DNA from: Rhynchopus sp. YZ270_cl-10
Lineage: Eukaryota > Euglenozoa > Diplonemea > Diplonemida > Diplonemidae
DNA length: 64,000 bases
Assembly (NCBI GenBank): GCA_964035575.1
Contig: OZ037885.1
Span: forward strand, 124,001-188,000
Reading direction: 5' to 3'
The notes under the pieces were generated by a model, which did no database searches, was not told where the DNA came from, and worked only from the letters and a program-made list of their open reading frames with translations. The first letter of the stretch is position 1. Every line of letters starts with the position of its first letter. Position numbers and translations under genes: made by a program. Below, one piece after another: positions 43,258 to 53,830 of this stretch.

Positions 43258-43945
43258 TCAGATTTTCAGCCTTTTATTGTCGTTCTTCTGGATCTCTTCT
43301 CTCTTTCTCTTAATCCTGCCATGCCGCCTTGACAAGGTTTCATTGACCTCTGTCAAATCTACTGGATCAATGCCAGGGACTTTTGCTTTGCGGGTCACCT
43401 TGGATGTGGAGACTCCATAGTAAATACAGGTTCCCTCCGTGTCAGAGTACACGCTAGCTGAAATGACACGACCGTTGCTCGGGTAGCAGTACACAGACGA
43501 AAAGAGATTGATGGAAAGAAGGGTGCACTGATACGTATGAGTACGAGGGAATGAGATAACAAAGGCCTCTGTGTGGGGAAGCTCGCGCAGGGCACCGACA
43601 ATGACCCCTACGGTAAGGATCTCCTGACAACAAGAATCATCAGAGAGAGGGTTCGAAACGACACCAAGTGTGCGTCGCACCCATTCTTACCGTGTTTCTC
43701 GACAAAAAAGTGAACTTCACTGCTGTCATTGCCACGTTTTTTTCTTCCAAAAAATACGTAAAAAAATATAAGTAAAAAGGGGGGGAGGGGAAATAAACAA
43801 AAATAAATGCCCAAAATATGCCCTCTGGGGTGGTAGGTGTATGGTGGGTATCAAAAAATTGGGTTGTTTGGGTGTTTTGAGCAGAAAAACCTCAAAAAAC
43901 CCCAAAAGGATGAATCTTACCAGGAGGGTTTCCGGACGGACCCAT
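43258..43945 (-). CDS. Small three-exon gene of unknown function
   Basis: Exons 43945-43921, 43743-43691 and 43623-43258 join in phase to a 147-residue protein beginning MGPSGNPPEKNVAMTAVKF and ending in a basic tail (HGRIKRKREEIQKNDNKRLK) that resembles a nuclear localisation signal. The 67-nt second intron (GTAAGA to GTTGTCAG) is clear. The first exon is supported by phase and by the inverted duplicate at 43095; without it the protein could start at MTAVKFTFLSRNT. The core is beta-rich (TVGVIVGALRELP, AFVISFPRTHTYQC, SVYCYPSNGRVISASVY). I do not recognise the family; proteasome-assembly chaperones have a comparable size and strand pattern, but that is only a guess. Confidence 0.65.
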
Positions 43946-45298
43946 ATCTAAAAAAAGGTTGTAATCAGATTGCAACATAACACAAAAGCCTCAGACGTGT
44001 TGGTCATATTTTTGGAAACACGAGGCAAAAACACACATAGAAACAGCAAGACAAGACAGAACGGCACATCTCCTCATCTCCAAAGGGTGAGCTGTGTGAC
44101 GGAAACTCTTGTCTGACCATTTTTTTCTCTCTCTCTTTTGCACAAAAAACAGCGGCAGGTTGTGTGGGACAAAGTATCAGAACCTTGTGCACATCAGTAT
44201 TTTTATTCTCTTTTAAAAAATTTTTCTTGGCGAGTTTTTTTGTTTTTTTGTAGTTTCGGCAAATCACCCTGTCCGAGGACGGGTTCTGTACACAAAGTCG
44301 CCCGAAGGTTAAAATCTTTTTTTTTGTCGGGACAGAATTTCTTTTTTGAAGGCAAAACAATCATGAACATAGCCAGCGTCATGGATAGTAGGCCACAATG
44401 AAAAAATTTATGTCCACTTCTTGGTTTACATCTGGAAAAACAAAAGAAAGAAAAGTTTATAAGATGACCCTAAGCCTCTCGTGCTTGGTTGTATTAGTGT
44501 AGACACCCGAGTACGATTTTTTTTCTTTACAATTTCTATCCAGATCTGCCTCACATTCAGTAACGAACCGTGTGGAAATAATCTAGCTTTTGTCAGTTTT
44601 GTTCCACACACACAAAAGGGCAGTGTTCCGGACAGGTTTAAACAAACGACAGTTTTAACAAAAAAAAATTTTTGGCACAAAAAATAATACATTTCGAAGG
44701 AGTTGGGGGGCGCTATATTTTCAAGAGCGCGCTCTAAAACCTGGTTTCCCCTATCCTTATCCTCACCCTTTTTTTCCTGTTGCGTCGACAGATTCAGTTG
44801 CAATATTCCAAATATGTTGTTCAAAGAAAGGTACCACATTTTTTTCCGCCAAACTTATTTGAACTTGGCCGACGACCTCAAAATAGCACAAAATAGCACT
44901 TTATCACACTTTTTCGCACCCTCCTTTCAGCCATGAACGCCAATTTAAATTGGGAATACTGCATTATCGACATAACAACGACTAAAAAGGGGTGCGGGGA
45001 TAGGGGGAGTTTATTTGCATCGGGATCCACATACTGGGCAAAAAAGGCTTACATCACAGATGCACGGGGTAAACAAAATAGAGGCGGGTGGTTGGCAGGT
45101 GTGGTGTGTGCCAGGGGGGGGGGGGGGGGGGGGGCAAGAAAGAGAGACGTACAAGACAGAGCTCGAGGGTAGTTGGCAGGAGGAAAACTTCATTGAATTT
45201 AACAAAAAAAAGAAACAAAGAAAGAAATAAAAAGAAAAAGGGTGTGTTTTTGGCCACGTTTGTGGCTTGTTGTTTTCTTTTTCGCCCCAGACACATCC

Positions 45299-45334
<36 letters not shown>

Positions 45335-45578
45335 AAAATACATGGCTTGCGGAAGATCTTTACTTTGCTGCATATATCTATCTTCATTTATCCTCATTTT
45401 TTTTGGCTTCTTTTTCGAGAAACACACCATCCCTCCCTTTCCCCACAAGACACTCTTCCGAGCTCCGAGATCGCAACGGTTGTCATTTTTTATTTATTTT
45501 TCCTTTGACGTCAGAAATTATTTACCACAAAAAAATTTGAATGTGCTTCTCGTGTACGCACATCGAGAGAGTTGCAGT
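43946..45578. other. Intergenic region without a supported gene
   Basis: Contains R2 at 44482-44515, a degenerate GGTGTGGCTGA-family MITE at 44863-44934, a G run of about 19 at 45116-45134 and a T run of about 33 at 45301-45333. Open frames around these runs are low-complexity artefacts. Confidence 0.5.
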
Positions 45579-46660
45579 TCAGTCCAAATCTATCTCAGAA
45601 GCGCTACTTACATCGTCGTCCATATCCATTTTATTCTGTAAAAAAGGGATGTGTTCTTTTTTTGTGCTATTTTTCAATCTTTTTTTAGGAAGACTATTTT
45701 TCGCTGAACACAACCGAACAATCTATGAAAATCTGAATTGACTGCACATTAGTTCAAAATGCTTTATAGTTCCTCCTTCACGGAGACAATAAAAAAATAG
45801 TAGGATCGGGTTAGGTAAGCAAAGTTGTTTTTCGGATGATTTGGCGACCGTACCCCCCGGTAATACTATTTCTCCTTTAAAGCAAGCTTCGGAATATAAA
45901 AAAAAATATAGCACCATACCTCCATGCTACTGCCATCGGTTCCAGGGGTACCCGACGCACTTGTAGGAGCAGCACCTCCACCTCCACCTCCACCCGCTCC
46001 ACCACCCGCACCATCCGCCGCATCACTCCCACGCTTCCTCTTCCGGTCCGACTCTGGAACATAAAACTCCCGCCCCGCTGTCTCAAAGGTAATCGCCTCC
46101 AATGCCTTCGCCTCCGTTGCGTAGGTGAGCGTATGTCTTTGGACCTTCTCCTTGAAACGTGCCTCGTCTTGGATGAGGAGAGCAGCAGCCTCGCCGTTCA
46201 TGGGGTCGTGCGGGTTGGGGTAGCAGAGCAGCTGCGATAGGAAGTTTGAAAGCGCATGGGTCAAGGTGAACATCGGGGACCACGTTTGGTTCAGAACGTC
46301 GAGACAGATGGACCCGCTTTGCTCTTCAATGTTCGGGTGGAAAATGCGGTTGACAAACCCAACACTCGGAGAGGCCTGAGGGTATCTCTCGGGCAGCTCA
46401 ATGTGGAGCCACCATACGCCCCCCATATAAGGGCACAGATCGCGACTCACATTCAGCTGCGGGTACTTCACGGGGTCGATGTCCATCTTCACGTAGATCT
46501 CGTTTACATTGTTCTCCGCGATCTTCACCTCAAAGCCACTACTGCTCAGGTCCACAATGTCAAGGAATTTTCTCTGAGTCGGCGACGTTCCTGCTCCACT
46601 CGGTGCACGCGTCGAGTCATGGCTACGCGCCCCTCCCCCTATGCTCACTGGTTGACTCAT
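45579..46660 (-). CDS. UBE2H: Ubiquitin-conjugating enzyme E2 H (Ubc8-like), two exons
   Basis: E2 enzyme that carries ubiquitin as a thioester; yeast Ubc8 and animal UBE2H work with the GID/CTLH E3. Exons 46660-45920 and 45635-45579 join in phase to 265 residues. The core matches UBE2H: GGVWWLHIELPERYPQASPS, FVNRIFHPNI (HPN at 108-110), SGSICLDVLNQTWSP with catalytic Cys119, LLCYPNPHDPMNGEAAAL. A glycine/alanine-rich linker and the acidic second-exon tail (MDMDDDVSSASEIDLD) mirror the acidic C-terminus of UBE2H. N-terminal 27 residues are extra. The 284-nt intron starts GTATGG. A CTTTCTCATAG tract about 40 nt upstream of the ATG is the likely leader acceptor. Confidence 0.93.
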
Positions 46661-46739
46661 CGGAGAAGGTGACGGGAAGTGGAGAGGTTAAGTATTATAT
46701 TTCTCTATGAGAAAGGGAAAGGGAAAGAGGGTTAAAAGG

Positions 46740-46960
46740 CGGGGGAGGGAGGGAGGGGGTTTGTTAGTGTATGTCTGAGAGGTGGGGGTGGCGGGGGGGT
46801 TTGAAAAAGTTTGTTTCAACTTTGTTGTTTTTGTTTTTGCTACTCTGTTTGTATTGTATTGCATTTCATTGTAGTACTTTGTAAGTTGAGAGGTAGGTGC
46901 GCTTCTAGTGCATGTCTGAGAGGTGGGGTGGCGGGGGGGTGGGGGGGAAAGGAGTGTGGT
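46740..46960. repeat. Duplicated G-rich segment upstream of UBE2H
   Basis: GTGTATGTCTGAGAGGTGGG at about 46766 and GTGCATGTCTGAGAGGTGGG at about 46910, each followed by GTGGCGGGGGGG. On the transcribed strand these are C-rich tracts. Confidence 0.7.
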
Positions 46961-47281
46961 TGCTAAAGAAATGTGTGGTGGAAGAGTTGTTGTCGGCGTT
47001 CGATGTGTGTTAGTTAGTGCTTTTTTTTCCTGCTGAGATTTTGTTGAGCGCATCTATGGTGTGGGTGCTGCTGGCAGCCCTGTTGTAGAAATGCTGTTCT
47101 TTCCTTTGTGGTCGTTATTGTAGTTTCGACAATCTGTCTGAGGGCCGGTTCTGCTATTTTTATTTATTTTTCATTCACCTAACAAGCCTGTGATTTGAGC
47201 TGGGGTATCTGTATTCTGCGCGTGATTTTACTGAGACACATGGCAGGAACAAAACACGCCCAAAAAAAAAAAGAAAAGAAA

Positions 47282-47330
47282 AGTTGAAAGTGCAAACTCC
47301 GCACCGTTCATCGGAGGACGGTAGCGCACT
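47282..47330 (-). repeat. C-family short repeat
   Basis: Minus strand: AGTGCGCTACCGTCCTCCGA, TGAACGGTGCGGAG, TTTGCACTTTCAACTTTTC. No gene start immediately downstream. Confidence 0.6.
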
Positions 47331-47364
47331 GGAAAAATAATGACAATGGGAGGGGGAGGTTTTT

Positions 47365-47447
47365 TCTTTTGCGATAACTTCGCACATTTTTCCCCAGGCA
47401 AATTGAACCCACAGCCTGGGGGAAAAATAAGTGAAGCATCGCAAAAA
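47365..47447. repeat. Long hairpin
   Basis: Arms of about 38 bp: TTTTGCGATAACTTCGCACA plus TTTTTCCCCAGGC on the left, and GCCTGGGGGAAAAA plus TAAGTGAAGCATCGCAAAA on the right, around a 14-nt loop. Either a small foldback element or an RNA structure; no target duplication identified. Confidence 0.8.
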
Positions 47448-47605
47448 AAACAAGTAATTGCTATCGGAAAAAAAACGGGGTGTGCTGTGGAACTCCACCC
47501 TATAGAAATAATCTACAACGCACCCAGCACTCTGCTCTTCTGCAGGTATGTTAACGCTCTTCGTACGCTGCCAGACCCACTGGACGCCTGCATCTGATGA
47601 AACAT

Positions 47606-47866
47606 TCAAGAAGGGGGGCTGTCTTCTTCATCCAGCACCATCTGATCGATAGCGTTGTTGGAAGTAGGCTCGGCAGGCTCGGCGTGTTCCAGCTCGTTTT
47701 TGTCCACAGGGTCCCACGCAGTGTCGTCGTCGTTGGAGCAGTGTGGAAGAAGCACAGAATGCACAGACGACAACACGTCGATCACACCAGGCACATCAGC
47801 ACCTCCAGCAAATCGCCAGGATGCTATGGTGGTTTCGAAAATCGCGCGGGGTTTTCCGCAGCACAC
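47606..47866 (-). CDS. Possible terminal exon with acidic C-terminus
   Basis: Minus-strand frame without a true ATG (its first codon is GTG) encoding GVIDVLSSVHSVLLPHCSN, DDDTAWDPVDKNELEHAEPA and ending VLDEEDSPPS. Composition is protein-like and acidic, but no domain is recognised and no upstream exon could be fixed. The 5' part (about 47857-47904) is repeated in inverted orientation at 47448-47494, so it may instead be repeat sequence. Confidence 0.3.
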   Translation of the reverse strand: MCCGKPRAIFETTIASWRFAGGADVPGVIDVLSSVHSVLLPHCSNDDDTAWDPVDKNELEHAEPAEPTSNNAIDQMVLDEEDSPPS

Positions 47867-47909
47867 CCCGTTTTTTTTCTTAGCAATTACTTGTCCTTGT
47901 TGTTATTGT

Positions 47910-49750
47910 AATTTTCAACCACCTTCCTTCAACCCTTGTAGGATCAGTCATATTTTTTTTCGCGAAAATATGAAATTACACATTTCAAGAGAACAAATTA
48001 AAAAGGGTCCTTATTTGCATTTTTGGGCTCCGCCCGTGCAGTGGTGGGGTCAATCTCGAAAATTGGACAATTTTTTGACCACTTAAATTTTGAGAAATAT
48101 GAGCCCGGTTGCTTATACGTGGGGCCCATTTTTGGCCAAAAATTTCCTCAAAATCTGGTTTTGTAAAATTGACCCTTTACTCCCCCCCCCTAGCCTAGTG
48201 AGGCTAGGGGAGGGTTACTGTTACCAAATTTGTGTATACAAACTCATTTTTCTCGAAATTGTTGAAAACCGTATTTTTTGCACTTATTCGGTACCATAAC
48301 CCCCCAAAAATGACTTTCCGCCCGGTTTTGGCGACTTTTGAGCACCAGAAAATACCTAATTTAGGTTTTTCAATGTGGTGAGACAGAACTTGTACCTGAG
48401 CCCCCCTTTGATACCCTTGTCAATATGGTCATTCGCTTTCCTCCTCATTGCTGGAGCGCAAAGGGTCAACAACAGCGCTCAGTGCCCCAAAAAACACTGT
48501 GTTGCAAGTCTGGAACACTAATTCTGTCGACTTCGAGCCCTGGCTGCTTTGACATCACTTCCAAATTGACTCCCTGACGAAGCATCCTGCATACGTGATC
48601 CCAGTGGGGACGTCCCATGACTACACTTGCATATCCAGAAGGGGCACGTTCTGCTGTGAGGGCACTGTGCGGTTCACCTTCTTATTGCCGATCCTGGGAG
48701 AGGTCGGATATGTCATTTTACTTCTTCCCCCTCAAGTGTGCTACACTTGTCGCTAGATTTATAATTTATAGCACCCCGATGGGGTTGGGGTAGTGCCGGG
48801 GGCACTGTGAGCAGTGGGGTGTGAGTGGAGAGAGAGTCGGGACAGAGAGGATGAAGTGAGAGTCACAAGAGCGGGAGTCACTGTACGAGCAAGAGTCCCA
48901 GTCCCAGCAAGTTTGAGCAAGAGTCACAGTCCTCCAGCTCCCTGCAACATCGTGCCAAACAAGACCCCGCAACTGGCTCCCCACACGCTCTGTACCTTAT
49001 CCAAAGGCACCTGACACATAGGCAGCTTCCAAATAGAAGGCCTCGCAACAAATTTAGCCGCAGTCTCATGCGCGTTTTAGGGATTTTTCACACCCCGTGG
49101 CATTTTTTGGGGGGTTTTGAGTGATTTTACACCGGAGATAGACCGCATTTAGGTTCGAGGAATGGAGGGGTGAAAAGGTTCAAGTTCCGTCTCGGTGGGT
49201 AGGTACAAGTTCTGTCTCATTTTTTCAAGAAGCTCAAAAAAGTAATCTCTGGGGTATATGGTGGGTCAAAACCGGGCGGAAATTCATTTCCCACACCCCC
49301 AGGGTCCGAATGTATGGTTTTTTTGTACTTAGAACGGTCTAAATTTAAATTTCGAAAAAATGGATTTTGTTCACCCAGTGACCCTCCCCTACTCCCCCCC
49401 CCACATCGATTTCAATACTATACCTTACTTCACCTACGGTTGCCCTTACAGGGGGGGTGAAGGAAGGTAGGTTGAAAAAAAAAGGGTCCTTATTTGCATT
49501 TTTGGGCTCCGCCCGTGCAGTGGTGGGGTCAATCTCGAAAATTGGACAATTTTTTGACCACTTAAATTTTGAGAAATATGAGCCCGGTTGCTTATACGTG
49601 GGGCCCATTTTTGGCCAAAAATTTCCTCAAAATCTGGTTTTGTAAAATTGACCCTTTACTCCCCCCCCACATCGATTTCAATACTATACCTTACTTCACC
49701 TACGGTTGCCCTTACAGGGGGGGTGAAGGAAGGTAGGTTGAAAATCCCCC
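47910..49750. repeat. Repeat-rich block with direct duplications
   Basis: A 190-bp sequence (starting AAAGGGTCCTTATTTGCATT, ending AAATTGACCCTTTACTCCCC) occurs at about 48001-48190 and 49484-49673. A second segment (CACATCGATTTCAATACTAT to GAAGGAAGGTAGGTTGAAAA) occurs at about 49402-49478 and 49669-49744, so the right side is a tandem of a 270-bp unit with a third diverged copy near 49265-49400. A CCCTAGCCTAGTGAGGCTAG hairpin lies at about 48187. No gene is supported. Confidence 0.75.
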
Positions 49751-49950
49751 CGGTAAAAGGCTTTGAATACGTTATTTCATTTCAAGCTAAATAAAGTATA
49801 CGAAAGGATTTGGCACTTTGAGCGTGACTCATTTATGCGATAACTACGAGTGGATGTTGACAGTGGTAAGTGAGTGTTCGAGAGTTAAAAAGGGGTGTGG
49901 TGGTGTTTGCTTCTTGATCAGTTAGAAACAAACAACAAGTAAACAGGTAA

Positions 49951-50007
49951 TGGTGTGGCTGACGACCCCAAAATAGCAGAAAATAGCACCCCCTTTCAGC
50001 CACACCA
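49951..50007. mobile_element. Intact 57-bp GGTGTGGCTGA-family MITE
   Basis: TGGTGTGGCTGA and TCAGCCACACCA ends enclose CGACCCCAAAATAGCAGAAA and ATAGCACCCCCTT. GTAA flanks both ends, giving a 4-bp target duplication. Family members at 33686, 40049, 40309 and 44863. Confidence 0.75.
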
Positions 50008-50132
50008 GTAAAGGTATAAAAGGTCAGGGCAAGTATGCGGGCAGAAGGACAAGAAACAAGCGAGTATGCTGTAGTGGTCTGCAGCACTGCAGTTCATGCT
50101 GGTCTCAAAAAATCAATAAAAAATTAAGTCGA

Positions 50133-50246
50133 CTTGAAATACAAAGCCCTCTTTTACAGTGCACCTTGGTACAATGACCGGCTGTGCCGGGGGGGTGGAC
50201 CCCCAACCTTGCAGCCCTACAATCCATTTCGTGGTTTCCATCTGAT
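50133..50246 (-). repeat. R1 short repeat, longest copy
   Basis: Minus strand: ACCACGAAATGGATTGTAGG, GGTTGGGGGTCCACCCC, GTACCAAGGTGCACTGTAAA, AGAGGGCTTTGTATTTCAAG. Its middle carries the CCGGCACAGCCGG palindrome. Confidence 0.75.
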
Positions 50247-51714
50247 ATGCCATTGTGTAATAAAGTCAATAAGGTGCCCTGAGCCGCACATTCTCGCCCC
50301 AAAAAAATACACTGCTTTAAATTATCATTAAAACCACGACTAAAGTGCCAAATCCTTCGTATACTTCATTTAACTGTGGAATAAGTTACACACAAACCTG
50401 TCTGAAAGAAAGAGAGAGAGAAAGACATGCTCGATCCCCTGAAGCTGTGAAAAATCACGATTCGGGGAACAGATTTGTCTCCCCCTTTTTGAAATGCCTA
50501 AAGGAATCGATGCCGTTGAGATGGTTACCCCCTCCCCCCTCCTCACGTGTCCAAGAAAAGCCAAAAAAAATGGAAACCGAAGGGCTGTATCTGTCTGAGT
50601 ATGCAACGACATATGTATGCTTTTGGGCGGCCGAGGAGAAGTTAAAGAAGAGTGAAACACCAGGCCACAACCAAGTCATTGCACATCAGCATGTTTTGTT
50701 TTTTTGTGGGTGTGGCTAATCTCAGTTGGCTTCAATGTAGCCCACCAGCAAAATGCCCTCAGATCTGTCCAGCGAGATGATACGAAGGAAAGCCATTTTT
50801 GTGTGTACAAAAAATCACAGATAAAAAAACACGTTTCAGAAACACGTGATAGTGTCTTAGGAAATGGACTTCATCTGTGGTGCACACACACACACACTGT
50901 TATACCCGGGGGTTGTGAACCATGGATAAAAGAATACTTACTATGTACTCCCTCGGTAGGGTGTGTAGTTCACTTTAATGTGTAGTTAATGAGTCACAAC
51001 AAACAAAGAGGTTAGAGGTTACGTTTTTAAACAAACAAAATACATCACTCGAAGAAGGTAACAAAGTGCACACACCTCCGTTGGTTTACACGAAACAAAA
51101 AAAATACCCAAAGAAGCGTGCACACAGCATCTGACGCAGGTGTCAAAAGCGAGAAATTTTGGTAAGATGATCTGAAGTCTTGTACTTCGGCGTCACTTTG
51201 TAACCAAAAGCGAAAGAGAGAGAGAAAAAAAATTGCTTGAAAACGGGCTTCCAGAGCTGGGTAAAAGAGCTAGGAACGCAAAAAAGAGACGTTTGAAAGT
51301 GCAAACAAATAAAGTATACATCCCGTTTTCGTTTGCATCAGGCCCCCCCCTTCCCCAAACCCAGGCCAAAGAGAAAACCTCATGTTTCTTGTGACCTGAA
51401 CAACAAAAGAAAAAGTTAAGATGACGTAAAGCATGCGTCACCTTGAAAACAAAAAAAAAAGGGGGAGATGAAGTTCAAGTGGAGAAAAAGAGAGGGAGAA
51501 ATGAAAAGTTATTTGGATGAAGGCGCCCCTCTGCTGCGCACATCTGGGAATAAAGAAAAGAGAAGGTGAAAGCACCCCCCCGGTTCGAAAACCATCGACA
51601 TAAAGCTGAGATACCCCATTCCTCTTGGCAATTCGAATGTTTTTCTACCTATTTCCCCCGTAACAAGCCCCCCCACCCTACCCCCACCTACCTATACCCC
51701 AAACACAACAGAAT

Positions 51715-51780
51715 TTGACTAATACAAAGCCCTCTCGTCTGACGGTGTACCTGAATCCATTTCGTTGCAATCTGAACATC
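51715..51780 (-). repeat. R1 short repeat, internally deleted
   Basis: Minus strand: CAACGAAATGGATTCAGGT joined directly to ACACCGTCAGACGAGAGGGC and TTTGTATTAG. Lies just 3' of the B-box/TPR gene. Confidence 0.65.
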
Positions 51781-51852
51781 ATGCACTTACCTCACACGGT
51801 TGTACCGCCTTTGAGCAGGCGGCTATTTTACCAATATTATCATAAAAGCAAT

Positions 51853-53628
51853 TTACTCCTCAGCTCTTAACAAGCCTGCTGCAGTCTGCAGCAATGCAGC
51901 TTTGGTCATAGCGGCGCCGTCTTCCATGCGCACTACGCCATTCTCAGGTAACATCGCTGCCAGGTTCCCAAATGCTGCGGCATGGAAAGGGTCCAGCGCA
52001 ATGGCACGCTTGAAGAGAGCCGCTTTGGTCACAACAGTACCGTCCTCGAGAGCGGTCGAGCCGTCGTTGGGGAGCGTCACACCCAAATTATTCCATGCCA
52101 GACCGTACGCAGGGTCCAACGCTATTGCCTTTTTGAAAAGCGCGCCTTTCGTCATTACCCTGCCGTCTTCGAGCCGTGCGGACGCTCCGTCGCGGAGAAT
52201 TGCACCTAGATTGTTGTAGGCATTGCTGTTCCGATTGTCCAAGGATATTGCTCTTTTGAAAAGCTGTGCTTGGGTGACCACTGTACCGTCCTCCGCGGTT
52301 ACACAGCCGTTATCGGGGAGTGCGTTGCCTAGGTTGTTGTAGGCGCTGCTGATGCGTGGTGGGAGAGATACTGCTTTGCGGAAGAGTTGGACCTGAGTCA
52401 TGATCGAGCCATCTTCTAGCTCTGTTGCAGCGTTCGCCGGCAACGTTGCGCCCAGGTTGTTATACGCAAGATTCCAATCCGGTCGCAGTGTGATTGCCCG
52501 CTTGTAGAGGTCCCCCTGCGTCATCACGGTACCATCCTCGAGGAGCATCTCCCCTCCCTCTGGCAGCACCACTGCCGCATTGTAATAAGCTGTTGCGCAG
52601 TGTGGGTCTAATGCGATGGCGCGTTTGAAGAGGGCGGGGCGGGACATGGTTGTGCCGTCTTCAAGGGTGGTGCTGCCTCCGTTCGGTAGGGCGGTCGCTA
52701 GGTTTCTGAAGGCGAGGCTGTTGTTTGGGTCCAAATCTATCGCTTTTTTGTAGAGTTCCACCGCGGAGAGCTGCTTTCCGTCGAGGGTGACCGCTTTGTT
52801 GTCGCTGTGCACAGCAAGCTCGCAGAGCTCACTGCTTGAATGTCTGACAAACAAAAAGGGTTCCTGCGTTTGCACCTTATCGAGAAGACCCTCCGCGCTT
52901 ATAGTGTGCACTACTGGGTGGAGTTGAAGGGTATCGTGCAATGCGTGCTGCGCATTTTCACATATTCTTGGTGTCTGTGTGACAACCTGAGCTGGACCGG
53001 AGTCGTAAATTCGGTCACCATCTTCTGCGATGGATTTGAGGTCAGAAATGACGTGGGTGAGGCGGAGGATGTCGCAGTTTCGTTGGAGGGTTACCCGCCC
53101 TACCTCTTCTGCCGCAGCAGTGCAGCGTCGCATCACCGCTTCTTCGAGACCTAAACAGACGCGGGCTAGCTCAGATGAGAGTTCTGCCTCAGAGGTGGAA
53201 GAGGAGTTTGCTTGGAGGTCGGAAAGCTGGGTTTCTGCAAGCTCTCGAGCAGAGGCGACTGCTAACATGCTTTGGTGTAAGGTTTCTCTCGCCTCAGCTT
53301 GCGCGTAGAGGACATCAACGAAGCTGTGTCCGGCATGTGCACCGTGATGCTGGCAGCGTATGCACACCAAAGCCCGATCGCACCCCGCATGTGTGCACAT
53401 CCAATGCAGTTTGTAAGCAGGGTGGTGTTCGCAGCACCCCAACACCCCCAGCGTCCCCAGGGAAGCGTGGTGCTCCTTCCGCTCGTTCTCGGGGTGCGAC
53501 CCTTCGAAGCAGGCCTCCTTCCCGCAGAGGTACCGGTCGGTGCAGATCCCGCACTGTCGTTCGGCAGCGGCGCCGCACACCTCGCACGCTCGCGCAGGGG
53601 TGGGAGGGGCGGAGGCATGCTGGCCCAT
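51853..53628 (-). CDS. B-box zinc finger, coiled-coil and TPR-like repeat protein
   Basis: 591 residues. Residues about 10-85 hold two B-box-like zinc-binding blocks (CEVCGAAAERQCGICTDRYL with HASLG, and CCEHHPAYKLHWMC with CIRCQHHGAHAGHSF). A coiled coil of about 100 residues follows. The C-terminal half has seven repeats of exactly 41 residues: a TPR-like helix pair (LFKRAIALDPAYGLAWNNLG) plus a beta-hairpin-like LPNDGSTALEDGTVVTKAA. B-box plus coiled coil recalls TRIM proteins, but there is no RING, so ubiquitin ligase activity should not be assumed. Probably a cytosolic scaffold. The chosen ATG follows a C-rich tract ending CCAACCAG about 38 nt upstream; the longer open frame is leader plus R1 repeat. 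No intron. Confidence 0.85.
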   Translation of the reverse strand: MGQHASAPPTPARACEVCGAAAERQCGICTDRYLCGKEACFEGSHPENERKEHHASLGTLGVLGCCEHHPAYKLHWMCTHAGCDRALVCIRCQHHGAHAGHSFVDVLYAQAEARETLHQSMLAVASARELAETQLSDLQANSSSTSEAELSSELARVCLGLEEAVMRRCTAAAEEVGRVTLQRNCDILRLTHVISDLKSIAEDGDRIYDSGPAQVVTQTPRICENAQHALHDTLQLHPVVHTISAEGLLDKVQTQEPFLFVRHSSSELCELAVHSDNKAVTLDGKQLSAVELYKKAIDLDPNNSLAFRNLATALPNGGSTTLEDGTTMSRPALFKRAIALDPHCATAYYNAAVVLPEGGEMLLEDGTVMTQGDLYKRAITLRPDWNLAYNNLGATLPANAATELEDGSIMTQVQLFRKAVSLPPRISSAYNNLGNALPDNGCVTAEDGTVVTQAQLFKRAISLDNRNSNAYNNLGAILRDGASARLEDGRVMTKGALFKKAIALDPAYGLAWNNLGVTLPNDGSTALEDGTVVTKAALFKRAIALDPFHAAAFGNLAAMLPENGVVRMEDGAAMTKAALLQTAAGLLRAEE

Positions 53629-53665
53629 GGTGGTGGGTTTTGTTGGGGGGGTTGTTTTGCTCCAC

Positions 53666-53700
53666 CTGGTTGGGGGGTTGGGGTGGGAAGGGGGGTGGAA
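53666..53700 (-). promoter_or_regulatory. Presumed trans-splice acceptor of the B-box/TPR gene
   Basis: CACCCCAACCCCCCAACCAG with AG at 53667-53666, 38 nt before the ATG, preceded by a T/C tract and the end of an R1 repeat. Confidence 0.5.
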
Positions 53701-53740
53701 AGGCGAAGAGGGCGGCGCAGAAAAAAAAGTTGGCTTGAAA

Positions 53741-53830
53741 TTGAAATACAACAGCCCGCTCGTGAACAGTGTACCCTTGGTACATTGAGTGTACCGGAGG
53801 TGGACGTTCCCACTCCATTCGGTTGTTCCC
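53741..53830 (-). repeat. R1 short repeat upstream of the B-box/TPR acceptor
   Basis: Minus strand: AACCGAATGGAGTGGGAACG, GTACCAAGGGTACACTGTTC, ACGAGCGGGCTGTTGTATTT, CAATTTCAAGCC, then the T/C tract of the presumed acceptor. Confidence 0.7.

Larger units (their letters stand above)
49751..51852. other. Intergenic region without a supported gene
   Basis: Contains an intact MITE at 49951-50007, R1 copies at 50133-50246 and 51715-51780, and a weak C-like segment at 51288-51340. Open frames around 50.3-50.7 kb on both strands lack any domain. Confidence 0.5.

Noticed and set aside
45088-45540. Open frames across the G19 and T33 runs
   Set aside because: They consist mainly of homopolymer and charged low-complexity sequence.
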